A stretch of DNA of 64,000 nt from Streptomyces sp. FIT100 (GTDB lineage: Bacteria; Actinomycetota; Actinomycetes; Streptomycetales; Streptomycetaceae): NCBI RefSeq assembly GCF_024584805.1, contig NZ_CP075715.1, forward strand, positions 7,783,526 to 7,847,525, in the 5' to 3' direction. Both the position numbers and the translations under genes were made by a program. The notes under the pieces were generated by a model. It saw only the letters and a program-made list of their open reading frames with translations, did no database searches and had not been told where the DNA came from. Below are positions 34,132 through 44,057 of the stretch, piece by piece. Every line of letters begins with the position of its first letter. Within the stretch, counting starts at the first letter, position 1.

Positions 34132-35928
34132 TCACGCTCCGGCCGTCCAGCGCTGGTCGCGGTCACCGTCGGCCGGGTCGAAGCCGAGGGCACTGCCCTC
34201 GGAGTCGCCGAGGGGCTCAAGGGCGAAATCCGGCGCGACCCGCGGGCGTATCGCCCCTGAACCGTCGACGGTGAAGAGCAGGTTGAGACCGTTCCTGCCG
34301 TCGACGGAGGCACAGGACCAGATACCGGCCCCGCGGTCGCTGTCGCCCCGCGAGTCGAGGCAGTAGCCGGGATCCGCCTTGCTGCGCAGCAGCCCGCTGG
34401 AGTCCAGGCTCCACTGCTGGGTCCGGGCACCGTCGCAGCGGGCCGTGACGACATCGGTGCGGTTCTCCATCACTCCGTCCTCGATGTCGAGGCACAGTCC
34501 GGTGTCCGCGTTGACCACCTGGACGTAGCCGCCTCCCGGGACGATCGGCGCGGGCCGGTGCGGTGCGTGCGTCGACACCGTGGGCGCGGGTGGCGGCGCG
34601 GCGGGGACCGTGGGCGAAGGCGCGGGACTCGGTGCGTGCGAAGGGCTCTTCGACGGCCTCCCGGAGGGGCTCGCCGGCGCGGTTTGGGTGGGTGTGGGGA
34701 CGATTCCAGGAACGGTGTCCCGGGCATCCTGAGCCGGCGGTACCTCGGCGTGGCCGGGTGCCGGGGCGGGGCCGTCCGAGGCAACGGCCAGCACGGTGCC
34801 GGCGACGGCCGCGCCCGCCAGCGCTGCGGCGACCAGGACGCCCGAGCGCACCGGCCGCCGCGGATCCCACCCCGGCGCGGTGGCGGAGGGGATGAACGCC
34901 GTGAGGCCGACGGCTGCTTCCGGAGCGGCCGGCCGGGCCGGAACAAGGCCCGGCAGCCCGAGCACCGGGCCCTGGCCCTCGCCCTGGCTGTGGTTGTGGT
35001 TGCGGTTGCGGTCCTGGAGGTGGCCGTGGAGGTGGCCTCGGCCTCGGTCCGCATACGCGGCGCCGCCCCACCCCAGGAGGCCGTCGGCGAACACGGCCCG
35101 GGGGTCGGCCGCCATGCGTGCGAGCTCCGCGACCAGCCGCGTACAGCTCGGGCACTCCGCCAGATGGACCGTCAGATCCTCGCTGCGCCGCCCGTCCTCC
35201 GGCCGCGCCGCGGCCTCGATGATCCGGCGGAAGCCGAGGCACTTCCTTTCTCCGGCGCGCTCCAGGTGCGCCTGGATATAGGCATGGCGCAGAGCGTCCC
35301 GCGCCCTGTCCTGCAGCTCGGGGACGAGCCTCGGAGGGACGCCCAGGTACGAGGCGACCGTGGCGTCCGGCTCCTCGTCCACCACCGCGTACCAGAGGAC
35401 GCCCCGCGTCGGCTCCGGCAGCCCGTAGAACGCCGTGACCATGGCGGACGACGCCTCGAAACGAAGCGGCCGCGGACCGGCCGCAGCGGCCGGACCGGGT
35501 GCATCGGCCGCACCGGCCGCACCGGCCGAAGAGTCCGCGGCGACATCGGCGTACTGGTCCGTCCACTCGGCGAAGCCGGACACGAGCCGTTCCCGCCTGC
35601 CGCCGGCAGCCCAGGCGGCGCCCGCCCGCTGAACGAGCATCAGCAGGTGGTGCCGCCAGGTCCCGCGCGGCCGGAGGCCCCGGAAGGCTTCCTTGGCGGC
35701 GAGGTCGAAGGCGAGGACGGCCAGCTGGTTCCCGGCGGTCTGATGGCGCCCGCAGAGCCGGGCGTAGTCCAGAACCGCGGGCAGGTGGCGGCGCTTGAGC
35801 TCCTGGGCCGCGGGATGGGCGTGAAGGGCGCCGGCCCGCAGTCGATCGGTGAGCTCGGCGTCCGAGAGGGTGGTGCAGTCCGTCTTCTCGTCCGCGGGAA
35901 CCGGACCGAACCGTTGGAGCTCTGGCAC
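34132..35928 (-). CDS. Sigma-like/zinc-finger membrane protein with C-terminal ricin-type lectin domain
   Basis: The 598-residue protein joins several parts. The N-terminal 230 residues resemble a degenerate ECF sigma factor (LSDAELTDRLRAG start, LPEPTRGVLWYAVVDEEPDATVASYLGVPP near region 4). HLAECPSC near residue 256 is an anti-sigma-type zinc motif. One membrane helix lies near 355-378, then a Pro/Ser/Thr linker, then a beta-trefoil lectin domain (about 466-598) with repeated QQW/QRW motifs. The lectin should face outside. GTG at 35928 follows AGGGG. It may link cell-surface carbohydrate to cytoplasmic regulation, which is inference. Confidence 0.75.
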   Translation of the reverse strand: MPELQRFGPVPADEKTDCTTLSDAELTDRLRAGALHAHPAAQELKRRHLPAVLDYARLCGRHQTAGNQLAVLAFDLAAKEAFRGLRPRGTWRHHLLMLVQRAGAAWAAGGRRERLVSGFAEWTDQYADVAADSSAGAAGAADAPGPAAAAGPRPLRFEASSAMVTAFYGLPEPTRGVLWYAVVDEEPDATVASYLGVPPRLVPELQDRARDALRHAYIQAHLERAGERKCLGFRRIIEAAARPEDGRRSEDLTVHLAECPSCTRLVAELARMAADPRAVFADGLLGWGGAAYADRGRGHLHGHLQDRNRNHNHSQGEGQGPVLGLPGLVPARPAAPEAAVGLTAFIPSATAPGWDPRRPVRSGVLVAAALAGAAVAGTVLAVASDGPAPAPGHAEVPPAQDARDTVPGIVPTPTQTAPASPSGRPSKSPSHAPSPAPSPTVPAAPPPAPTVSTHAPHRPAPIVPGGGYVQVVNADTGLCLDIEDGVMENRTDVVTARCDGARTQQWSLDSSGLLRSKADPGYCLDSRGDSDRGAGIWSCASVDGRNGLNLLFTVDGSGAIRPRVAPDFALEPLGDSEGSALGFDPADGDRDQRWTAGA

Positions 35929-36207
35929 CCTCTTGACCCCTCGTTCAGTACGGCAGTACCGGCCGGGCCGCCTTCCCGCCGCCGGAGCGCCTGCCCATTG
36001 GCTGCCCATGGCCTGTCCAGCCGGTGTTACTCGCGGGGAAACAAGAGCCCATGGTGAAGCAGGAGGAGGCTGCGCGGAAGGTGTTTCCGTGGGTAAGTGC
36101 GGTGGATACAAGGGGTCGTTGAGGGTTATCCACAGACCTGACGGAGCGTCGCTCCGTGCGGCTACTCTCGTCACTGAGAGTATGCGCCTGAGACGGGGGA
36201 GAGTGGC
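35929..36207. promoter_or_regulatory. Divergent promoter region with a DnaA-box-like 9-mer
   Basis: This 279-nt gap separates the sigma/lectin gene from the hypothetical gene at 36208. It has a perfect E. coli-type DnaA box TTATCCACA at 36126-36134, a CGGAGC/GCTCCG hairpin just after it and a short CTCTC/GAGAG hairpin before the downstream ribosome site. A single box with no partners is not evidence of an origin. Confidence 0.35.
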
Positions 36208-37275
36208 ATGACCGACACCGATGAGACGACCGGCACGAGCTCCGGCCTGCCCGAGACCATGGCTTTCGGGCGCGCCGCGACGGCGCTGGAGCTGAAGGGC
36301 GGCGAGCTCGACCTCGCCGTGCAGCTCGGCCACGTCCGTGCGATGCAGGGGAAGCCCCCGGGCAGGGCCAGGGTGTCCCGCGAGGAGATCGACCGGCTGC
36401 GGGGGGCCGAGGGGTTCCCCGAAGCGCTGCGCGAGCGTGTGCGCACGGTGGGCACCGCCGAGGGTGCCCGGCTCATCTCGACCACACCCGGCCGTTTCAC
36501 AAGACTGGCGCGCACGGGCCATGTCATTCCCGTGCGGTTCTACCTGAACCGCTATCGCGCGGTGGTCTGGCTCTATCTCGCCCCGGACCTGGAGGAGTTC
36601 GCGGCACGCAACCCGGACCTGCTCGACGGGCGGCTCCCCGCGCCGCTGCGCGCCCGACTCGACGACGGCGAGGACTGGCGCGCCCGTAACTGGCGGGGCC
36701 GCCGCCTCGGCGTCCTGCTGCGCCGCTGCGACGACCCCTGGGAGCGCACGGCCGCGATCGCGTCGCTGCTCGACCCCGTCCTGGTGGCCGAGACGGTCGG
36801 CGATCCGTACGAGCGGGCGCATCTCGAGCGGCTGCGGCCCGAACCGCCCTATGCGCGCACGGAGTCACCTGCGGTCCGCGAGGCGACGGACCGTCTCCTG
36901 CGCGCCGACGACCCGGACGAGATCCAGTGGCACCGGATGCACCTGGGCCACTCACTGGAAGAGGCCCGCGCCTCGACCCCTGCCCCGCGCCCGGACATGC
37001 CCCGGCCGAGGCCGCCCCGCCTCGGCGTCCCCGCTTCCCGGGCCCTCGGCGGCACCGTCCCCGACCTTCGTCCGGGGTCCGCGGCCGTGAGCTCCGGCGC
37101 CGAAGGGGCACCCGCCGTCCCGTTGCCCCCACGGGGCCCTGACCTGCGCCTCCCCGCCCCGCCAGGGCGTGACAGCGGCGCCCCAGGCCGGCACCGGGCA
37201 CCGACCCGGCGGCTGCCCAGGAGACTCCTCGCACGGCTGCGCCTGCGCAAACCGTCGACCGCGCCGCCCGGCTGA
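36208..37275 (+). CDS. Streptomyces-type hypothetical protein (probably DUF6397-like)
   Basis: The 355-residue cytoplasmic protein has a conserved N-terminal 250 residues and a Pro/Arg-rich disordered tail. FGRAATALELKGGELDLAVQLGHVR followed by VSREEIDRLR looks like a helix-turn-helix or MerR-like DNA-recognition unit. RFTRLARTGHVIPVRFYLNRYRAVVWLYLA is a second, very similar recognition-like unit. I recall this layout from the DUF6397 family of Streptomyces but cannot verify it. GGGGAGA precedes the ATG. Function unknown. Confidence 0.7.
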   Translation: MTDTDETTGTSSGLPETMAFGRAATALELKGGELDLAVQLGHVRAMQGKPPGRARVSREEIDRLRGAEGFPEALRERVRTVGTAEGARLISTTPGRFTRLARTGHVIPVRFYLNRYRAVVWLYLAPDLEEFAARNPDLLDGRLPAPLRARLDDGEDWRARNWRGRRLGVLLRRCDDPWERTAAIASLLDPVLVAETVGDPYERAHLERLRPEPPYARTESPAVREATDRLLRADDPDEIQWHRMHLGHSLEEARASTPAPRPDMPRPRPPRLGVPASRALGGTVPDLRPGSAAVSSGAEGAPAVPLPPRGPDLRLPAPPGRDSGAPGRHRAPTRRLPRRLLARLRLRKPSTAPPG

Positions 37276-37707
37276 GGCGCAAATCCGCCTCCCCTGCGGA
37301 AGCGGATCGAGCAGGGGCGGATGCGTGCCGGGTTGGCGTGCGTTCTGGGTTCCCGAGGATGCCGCCCCTGTCCGCTGGCGCAGGTCGAACGGCTTGCCGG
37401 TGGTGCCGGGTCAGGATCGGTCGGGCTTGGCGAGACACATGCAGCCGGTCGGCCACCTCGCCGACGCTGCCGCCCGGGGTGGCCTGGGCGGCGGTGAACC
37501 GGGGGGCATGCGGATCCAGTTGACGCGGACGCGGCCGCGGCGGCCGTGGTGCTGACGGTTGCGGCTGCCCTGTCGGTGTTCAAGCCGCGCGGCATGACCC
37601 GCTACGGGCGGCGCCGACGCCGCGAGCGGCCGCTTCCCGCCGCGCTGTGACATGCGCCTGAGGCCGGCCTCGGCGGGGCTCCCGGCCGCGCGGCGGCGCT
37701 CGGGAGA
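37276..37707. other. Gap with a possible C-terminal gene remnant
   Basis: No complete gene is supported in these 432 bp. From about 37504 to the TGA at 37646-37648 a plus-strand frame ends VVLTVAAALSVFKPRG followed by MTRYGRR and a basic tail. That looks like the last helix and cytoplasmic end of a small actinobacterial membrane protein (SVYKPRG-type ending). No start or upstream homologous part is visible, so it is at best a fragment. Confidence 0.35.
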
Positions 37708-38262
37708 TCAGTGGTGGACATGGACGGCAGCGTGGCCCTTGCCTCGACCGATCATCCACTTGTTGACCGGCGTGGTCACGAAGAACGCCACGACGAAGCC
37801 GCCCAGCAGCGCGCCCCAGAACAGCGCCTCGTCCAGGTGGGCGTCCATCGCTCCCGGGGTCAGGGCGATGATGCCGTTGTCGACCAGTTCCATCACCGCA
37901 ATGGAAACGGTGTCGGCCGCCAGCGCCACCTTGATCGCACTCTTGAGGCCAAGACCGGCCCGGCGTACGGCGAACAGCGTGAACGAGTAGCCGAAGACGA
38001 AGGCCAGCCCTATCGCCAGCGCCATGGTGGGGACATTGCCCCACAGCAGGGCGGTGCCGATCGCCATGCCGAGGATCTCGCCGATGGCGCACCCGGTCAG
38101 GCAGTGCAGGGTTGCTTTCGCCGCCGCACTCCAGGACGCCCTCGGATGGCCGCCGTGACCTTGACGGCCCGTATGCCCCTCGTGCGCGGCGTGCTCGTGC
38201 GCGGTGCCGGTGCCGGTGCCGGTGCCGGTGCCGGTGCCGGTGTGGTGAGCGGTGTGGTCCAT
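37708..38262 (-). CDS. DUF4396 integral membrane protein
   Basis: The 184-residue protein has a histidine/glycine-rich N-terminus (about 45 residues) and four to five membrane helices with the DUF4396 hallmarks: GCAIGEILGMAIGTAL, ALAADTVSIAVMELVDNGI, PGAMDAHLDEALFWGALL and a PVNKWMIGRGKGHA end. The family often travels with copper genes in actinobacteria. The N-terminus carries a (Thr-Gly)6 run coded by six GGTGCC-type hexamers. ATG 38262 has a GGGGATGA-type site upstream. A CsoR-like operator lies 61 nt before the start. Confidence 0.85.
   Translation of the reverse strand: MDHTAHHTGTGTGTGTGTGTAHEHAAHEGHTGRQGHGGHPRASWSAAAKATLHCLTGCAIGEILGMAIGTALLWGNVPTMALAIGLAFVFGYSFTLFAVRRAGLGLKSAIKVALAADTVSIAVMELVDNGIIALTPGAMDAHLDEALFWGALLGGFVVAFFVTTPVNKWMIGRGKGHAAVHVHH
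38203..38238 (-). repeat. Hexanucleotide tandem repeat (six copies)
   Basis: Six perfect GGTGCC units (plus strand) lie inside the coding region of the DUF4396 gene and encode alternating Thr-Gly next to the His-rich N-terminus. Since the unit is 6 bp, copy-number change would lengthen or shorten the linker without frameshift. Confidence 0.85.
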
Positions 38263-38322
38263 GACTCTCATCCCCATTCCCGTCCAGTGTGGTCCGTTCC
38301 TGGCCTCCCACACCACAGTCAC

Positions 38323-38339
38323 ATACCTCCCAGGGGTAT
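38323..38339 (-). promoter_or_regulatory. CsoR-like copper operator
   Basis: ATACCTCCCAGGGGTAT is a near-palindrome with ATACC/GGTAT arms and inner C/G runs. This is the arrangement of CsoR binding sites in Streptomyces (TACCC...GGGTA). It lies 61 nt before the DUF4396 start on the minus strand, at about promoter position. It implies derepression by Cu(I). The csoR gene itself is not in this window. Confidence 0.65.
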
Positions 38340-38366
38340 TTCGCCAGCGGTGGTCCGCTGCTGTGA

Positions 38367-38411
38367 CCGGCCCGTGGAGCACCGGCCCGTGGAGCACCGG
38401 CCTGTGGAGCA
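38367..38411. repeat. Three tandem 15-bp repeats
   Basis: Three units of CCGGCCCGTGGAGCA (third with one change) plus a partial fourth lie in the 342-nt gap between the DUF4396 gene and the DNA ligase gene. The rest of that gap holds the copper operator and no gene. Function unknown; it may simply be slippage-derived. Confidence 0.75.
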
Positions 38412-38604
38412 CCGGCCCAGGGCGGGACCGGTCCAGGGCTCCCAGGGCGGGACCGGCCCGCTCGACAAAGAAGGGCGGCGACGTCCGTCGCAGCGCCTGC
38501 GCCTCGGCCCGGTCGACGGCGTGACCCCGCCGGCGCCGCCGCCTCGGCCGAGCCCGCCCCCGCCAGCGTGTGCGGCGTGCGCGAAGGACGGGCACGATGA
38601 CGGC

Positions 38605-40152
<1,548 letters not shown>

Positions 40153-40180
40153 AAGCGGAGAAACCGCCCGCAAGGGGAAA

Positions 40181-40212
40181 GCCCCGGCCGGTCGGGGGAG
40201 GCCGGCCGGGGC
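40181..40212 (+). terminator. Stem-loop terminator after the DNA ligase gene
   Basis: An 11-bp perfect stem (GCCCCGGCCGG with its complement) around a 10-nt purine-rich loop lies 29 nt past the ligase stop. No T-tract follows, which is usual in Streptomyces. It could also terminate the convergent DUF3574-type gene. Confidence 0.7.
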
Positions 40213-40378
40213 GGCTCTGTGGCGACTGCATGGGCAGTCGGTGGGACCGCCGGCACTCCAGCGGCGGTCGCGCTCTATATGAACGATAAACCATCTCGGA
40301 GTGCGCCCCCGACCACGCCGGCTCGCCTCCCCGCTACCCCCCCGCAGCGCGTGCCGACGCCGGGTACCCCGTGCCCGT

Positions 40379-40834
40379 TCAGAAGTCCGCCTGCACCCTC
40401 TCGTCGACACGGGCGACCGACTCCTGCCCGAAGAGCTTCCGGTAGGACGCACGGATCTCCTCGATGCTCCCGTCCCGGCTGCCGCTCCCACCCGCCGGAT
40501 ACAGCAGGATCAGCTCGTACGACCGCTCGCGCTCGATGGTCCCGGTGGCATCCCGCCACTGCCCCTGCCCGTCCTGCACCGTCAGCCCGTCCGGGAACGC
40601 GGGCGTCACATGGCGGTCGATGAACGCGCTGAACTCCCGTGGGGTGACCGCCGCTCCGCCGTCGGGCCGCTCGGTGCCGAAGAACAACCGCGTCTGCACA
40701 TACGCCTGACCGCGCGCCGCGGCGACGGACGGCTCACGGTCCAGCGCCGCATAGGCGACAGGCGTCCCCGCGGCGAGGGCCGCGACGGCGGTGGCGGCGA
40801 CGGCGAGACGGGTCCGCGACAGCGTGATCGGCAC
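40379..40834 (-). CDS. Secreted DUF3574-type protein
   Basis: The 151-residue protein has a signal peptide (LSRTRLAVAATAVAALAAGTPVAYA) and a small conserved domain. Typical segments are YVQTRLFFGTERPDGG, FSAFIDRHVTPAFPDGLTV and ERSYELILLYP, as in DUF3574. No lipobox cysteine is present, so it should be released rather than lipid-anchored. The GTG at 40834 follows AGGGAG at 7 nt. It lies 110 nt downstream of a TetR gene on the same strand. Function unknown. Confidence 0.75.
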   Translation of the reverse strand: MPITLSRTRLAVAATAVAALAAGTPVAYAALDREPSVAAARGQAYVQTRLFFGTERPDGGAAVTPREFSAFIDRHVTPAFPDGLTVQDGQGQWRDATGTIERERSYELILLYPAGGSGSRDGSIEEIRASYRKLFGQESVARVDERVQADF

Positions 40835-40944
40835 GGCGGGGCTCCCTGCGGGACGGCGGATGAGGGCTGTGCGATCACTCTGGCAGCGCCGATGCGGCCG
40901 GTCCCGAGACCGGCGGGGCCTCCGGGAAGTTCCCCCCGATCGGG

Positions 40945-41646
40945 TCACCCGGATGCGAGCTGCGCCGCCGCACTCGCGATCAGCATGTCGAGGGCCCGCG
41001 GATAGGCGCTGATGTTCATCTCCGCGATCAGATGGCGGGCCGCGGAGGCGATGTGCGGATGCGTCGCCGCGGGCAGCCGGGCGTAGGCCGCCTGCCATAC
41101 GGCCTCGTCCGCCCGGCGGGCCGCATCCGGCAGCGCCAGAGCCGCGGCGTCCAGCGCGGCGAAGGCCAGGGTCTGGTCGATGAAACAGTGGTAGACGCGC
41201 ACGGTGTCGGGCGGGGGGAACCCCGCGCCGTGCAGCACGCCGAGGATGCACTCGTCCGCGGCGATCTCGTGCGCCCGCCCGGAGACCCTGCTCGCCGTGA
41301 GCACCGCGGCCTGCGGGTGGGCCAGATACGCGGCGTGGATCCGCAGGCCCAGCTCGCGCAGGTCCGCCCGCCAGTCGGTGCTCGCCGTCCAGTCCTCCAG
41401 CGCGCGGCCGATGAGCTCGTCGCCCACGGCGAGCGTCAGCTCGTCCATGTCGCGGAAGTACCGGTAGAGGGCGCTGGGGTCGGCGCCCAACGCCGTCCCG
41501 AGCCGCCGCGCCGTCAGTCCGGCGCTGCCGTGCTCCCGCAGCATGCGCAGGGCCGTCTCCACGATCAGCTGCTCGGAGAGCACCACACCCCCCTTCGTTG
41601 CGCGGCGCCGTCGCCGCTCGGACTCCGGCACGACCTTCTTCGGCAT
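40945..41646 (-). CDS. TetR-family transcriptional regulator
   Basis: The 233-residue protein has an N-terminal helix-turn-helix (VETALRMLREHGSAGLTARRLGTALGADPSALYRYF, residues about 30-65) and a C-terminal TetR_C-type ligand domain. It diverges from the saccharopine-dehydrogenase-like gene at 41825 with 178 nt between, so that gene is its likely target. The ATG at 41646 is taken as start; an ATG six codons upstream is possible. Confidence 0.85.
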   Translation of the reverse strand: MPKKVVPESERRRRRATKGGVVLSEQLIVETALRMLREHGSAGLTARRLGTALGADPSALYRYFRDMDELTLAVGDELIGRALEDWTASTDWRADLRELGLRIHAAYLAHPQAAVLTASRVSGRAHEIAADECILGVLHGAGFPPPDTVRVYHCFIDQTLAFAALDAAALALPDAARRADEAVWQAAYARLPAATHPHIASAARHLIAEMNISAYPRALDMLIASAAAQLASG

Positions 41647-41824
41647 GTCTGCGCGTCTCCCCATCCTTATGCCAACACCATTGACCGTAACAGCGGCCAC
41701 CGCCTTTCATCGAGGCCCGGGCTGGGGCACTGGCCAGTGCGAAGTCGTTGCGCGGTCTGGGCCCGTGGAAACGAAGCCGAGGGAAGAAGACCCGGCGGAA
41801 GAAGCGGAAGAAGAGGACCTAGCT

Positions 41825-43108
41825 ATGCGTGTACTGCTGATCGGCGCCGGCGGAGTGGGCACGGCCATCACCCGGATCGCCGCCCGCCGGGGCTTCTTCG
41901 AGCGGATGGTGGTCGCCGACTACGACGCGTCGCGCGCCGCCGCGGCCGTCGCCGCGCTGGCCATGGAGGGCGCGCCGGCCACGGAGGGCGCGCCGGCCAC
42001 CAACGGCGGCGCGGGGGACCGCCGGCGGCCGGAGGACCGGTTCGCCGCGGCCCGCATCGACGCGTCGGACGAGGCCGCCGTCGCCGAACTCCTCGCACGC
42101 GAGCGCTGCGACGTCCTGCTCAACGCCACCGATCCGCGCTTCGTGATGCCGCTCTTCCGCGCGGCCCACGCCGCCGGCGCCCACTACCTGGACATGGCGA
42201 TGTCCCTGTCCCGGCCGCACCCGGACCGGCCGTACGAGGAGTGCGGCATCAAGCTGGGCGACGAGCAGTTCGCCCTCGCCGCCGACTGGGAGAAGGCGGA
42301 CCGGCTCGCCCTTGTCGGCGTCGGGGTGGAGCCCGGCCTGTCCGATGTCTTCGCCCGTTACGCCGCCGACGAACTCTTCGACACCATCGAGGAGATCGGC
42401 GTCCGCGACGGCGCGAACCTCACCGTCGAGGGCTACGACTTCGCGCCGTCGTTCAGCATCTGGACCACGATCGAGGAGTGCCTCAACCCGCCGGTCGTCT
42501 TCGAGAAGGACCGCGGCTGGTTCACGACGCCGCCGTTCAGCGAGGCAGAGGTCTTCGACTTCCCGGAGGGCATCGGCCCGGTCGAATGCGTCAACGTCGA
42601 GCACGAGGAGGTCCTGCTCATCCCGCGCTGGGTGGACGCCGAGCGTGTCACCTTCAAGTACGGGCTCGGCGCCGACTTCATCAACACCCTCCAGGTCCTC
42701 CACCAGGTGGGCCTGGACCGGACCGACCCCGTCACGGTGCCCGGCGCCGGCGGCCCCGTCGAGGTCTCGCCCCGCGACGTCGTCGCCGCCTGCCTCCCCG
42801 ACCCGGCCGCGCTCGGCGACCGGATGCGCGGCAAGACCTGCGCGGGCACCTGGGTGAAGGGCACCAGGAACGGCCGCCCGCGCGAGGTCTACCTCTACCA
42901 CGTGGTCGACAACGAGTGGTCCATGCGGGAGTACGGCTCCCAGGCCGTCGTCTGGCAGACCGCCGTCAACCCCGTCGTCGCCCTCGAACTGATCGCGACC
43001 GGTGCATGGGCGGGGAAGGGCGTGCTCGGGCCGGAGGCATTCGACCCCCGGCCCTTCCTCGCACTCCTCACCGAGTACGGCTCGCCGTGGGGCATGCGCG
43101 AGGACTGA
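41825..43108 (+). CDS. Saccharopine dehydrogenase-like NAD(P)-dependent reductase
   Basis: This 427-residue protein belongs to the saccharopine dehydrogenase/homospermidine synthase group. The Rossmann motif is VLLIGAGGVGTAI at residues 3-15, followed by NATDPRFVMPLFRAAHAAGAHYLDMAM and GVGVEPGLSDVFARYAADEL. An Ala/Gly/Thr insert with a duplicated EGAPAT unit near residues 43-60 looks like a recent short duplication in a surface loop. GAGGA precedes the ATG. No lysine-pathway gene is adjacent, so the substrate is undetermined. Confidence 0.85.
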   Translation: MRVLLIGAGGVGTAITRIAARRGFFERMVVADYDASRAAAAVAALAMEGAPATEGAPATNGGAGDRRRPEDRFAAARIDASDEAAVAELLARERCDVLLNATDPRFVMPLFRAAHAAGAHYLDMAMSLSRPHPDRPYEECGIKLGDEQFALAADWEKADRLALVGVGVEPGLSDVFARYAADELFDTIEEIGVRDGANLTVEGYDFAPSFSIWTTIEECLNPPVVFEKDRGWFTTPPFSEAEVFDFPEGIGPVECVNVEHEEVLLIPRWVDAERVTFKYGLGADFINTLQVLHQVGLDRTDPVTVPGAGGPVEVSPRDVVAACLPDPAALGDRMRGKTCAGTWVKGTRNGRPREVYLYHVVDNEWSMREYGSQAVVWQTAVNPVVALELIATGAWAGKGVLGPEAFDPRPFLALLTEYGSPWGMRED

Positions 43109-43147
43109 ACCGGGCCGACCCCCGTGCGCCCGCGCCGGCCGGGTCGC

Positions 43148-44029
43148 TCAGCAGAGCACGTTGAGCGCGCCCGGCTGCACCCGTACGGTCACCGGCAGCA
43201 CGGCGTCGACCTCGCCGTCCGCGCCGTACGGGACGGGGCGGTCGGCCTCGATGCGGATCTCCTTGCCCCGCAGCACCTCCACCTCGGGGCGCTTGAGGTG
43301 CTCGCCCGTCTTGAGCTCGTTCATCACCGCGAAGAACAGCCGCTTCGGCGCGTGGCGGATCACGACCACGTCCAGCACACCGTCGTCGACGCTGGCGCCG
43401 GGGGCGACCTGCCGGCCGAAGCCGTAGAAGCCGGAGTTGGCCGCCACCACCGTGTAACCGCTGCGTTCGTGGAGCACCCCGTCCACGGTGATGCGGTAGT
43501 GCGCGGGCCGCCAGGTCACCACGGCCCGCAGCCCGCCCGCGTAGTACGAGGCCGCGCCGCGCAGCAGCCGGGAGGTGTTGGCGTACCGGTTGGCCACCGC
43601 GTCGACCCCCGCGTACACGCTGCCCAGCACCGACACCCCGGCGTGCACGGCGGAGTCGACCCGGATGGTGTCGACCGGCCGGGGCGAGCCGTTCAGCAGC
43701 AGCCCGGCCAGGGCCGGTGCGTCGGCGGGCAGTCCCAGCGCCCGGGCGAAGTCGTTGCCCCGGCCGGCGGGGACGAGGCCGAAGACCGTGTCCGTGCCGC
43801 TGAGCGCGCCGCCGACGCAGCCGGCTATCCCGTCACCGCCGACGGCGAGCACGATCCGCCCCTGCTCGCCCGCGTGCCGCGCCACCTCCGCGGCGTGTTC
43901 GAGGCTGCGGCTGTACTGCGTGTCGAGCCCGGCCCCCGCCTCCCTCAGCAGACGGGCCAGCGGAAGCAGGGCCGCCGTACCGCTCGAGCCCCCTGCGGTG
44001 GGGTTGACGACCGCGGTGAACTGTCGCAT
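43148..44029 (-). CDS. Diacylglycerol kinase/sphingosine kinase-like lipid kinase
   Basis: The 293-residue protein has the DAGK catalytic signature: VNPTAGG at residues 8-14, the nucleotide loop AVGGDGIAGCVGG near residue 62 and VPAGRGNDFARALG near 85. The C-terminal domain has FGRQVAPGASVDDGVLDVVVI. It probably phosphorylates diacylglycerol or a related lipid at the inner membrane face. The ATG at 44029 follows GGAGG at 7 nt and lies 28 nt after the AGPS-like oxidase gene, so the two form one operon. Confidence 0.88.
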   Translation of the reverse strand: MRQFTAVVNPTAGGSSGTAALLPLARLLREAGAGLDTQYSRSLEHAAEVARHAGEQGRIVLAVGGDGIAGCVGGALSGTDTVFGLVPAGRGNDFARALGLPADAPALAGLLLNGSPRPVDTIRVDSAVHAGVSVLGSVYAGVDAVANRYANTSRLLRGAASYYAGGLRAVVTWRPAHYRITVDGVLHERSGYTVVAANSGFYGFGRQVAPGASVDDGVLDVVVIRHAPKRLFFAVMNELKTGEHLKRPEVEVLRGKEIRIEADRPVPYGADGEVDAVLPVTVRVQPGALNVLC

Positions 44030-44057
44030 TGATATGCCTCCGGAAGGCAGGGGCCGG

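Noticed and set aside
36126..36134. Perfect DnaA box TTATCCACA as possible replication origin
   Set aside because: It is a single 9-mer with no clustered boxes and no dnaA, dnaN or plasmid replication gene nearby. Chance occurrence is likely.
38367..38411. Tandem 15-bp repeats as a CRISPR array
   Set aside because: The units abut without spacers and no cas gene is present. It is a plain minisatellite.
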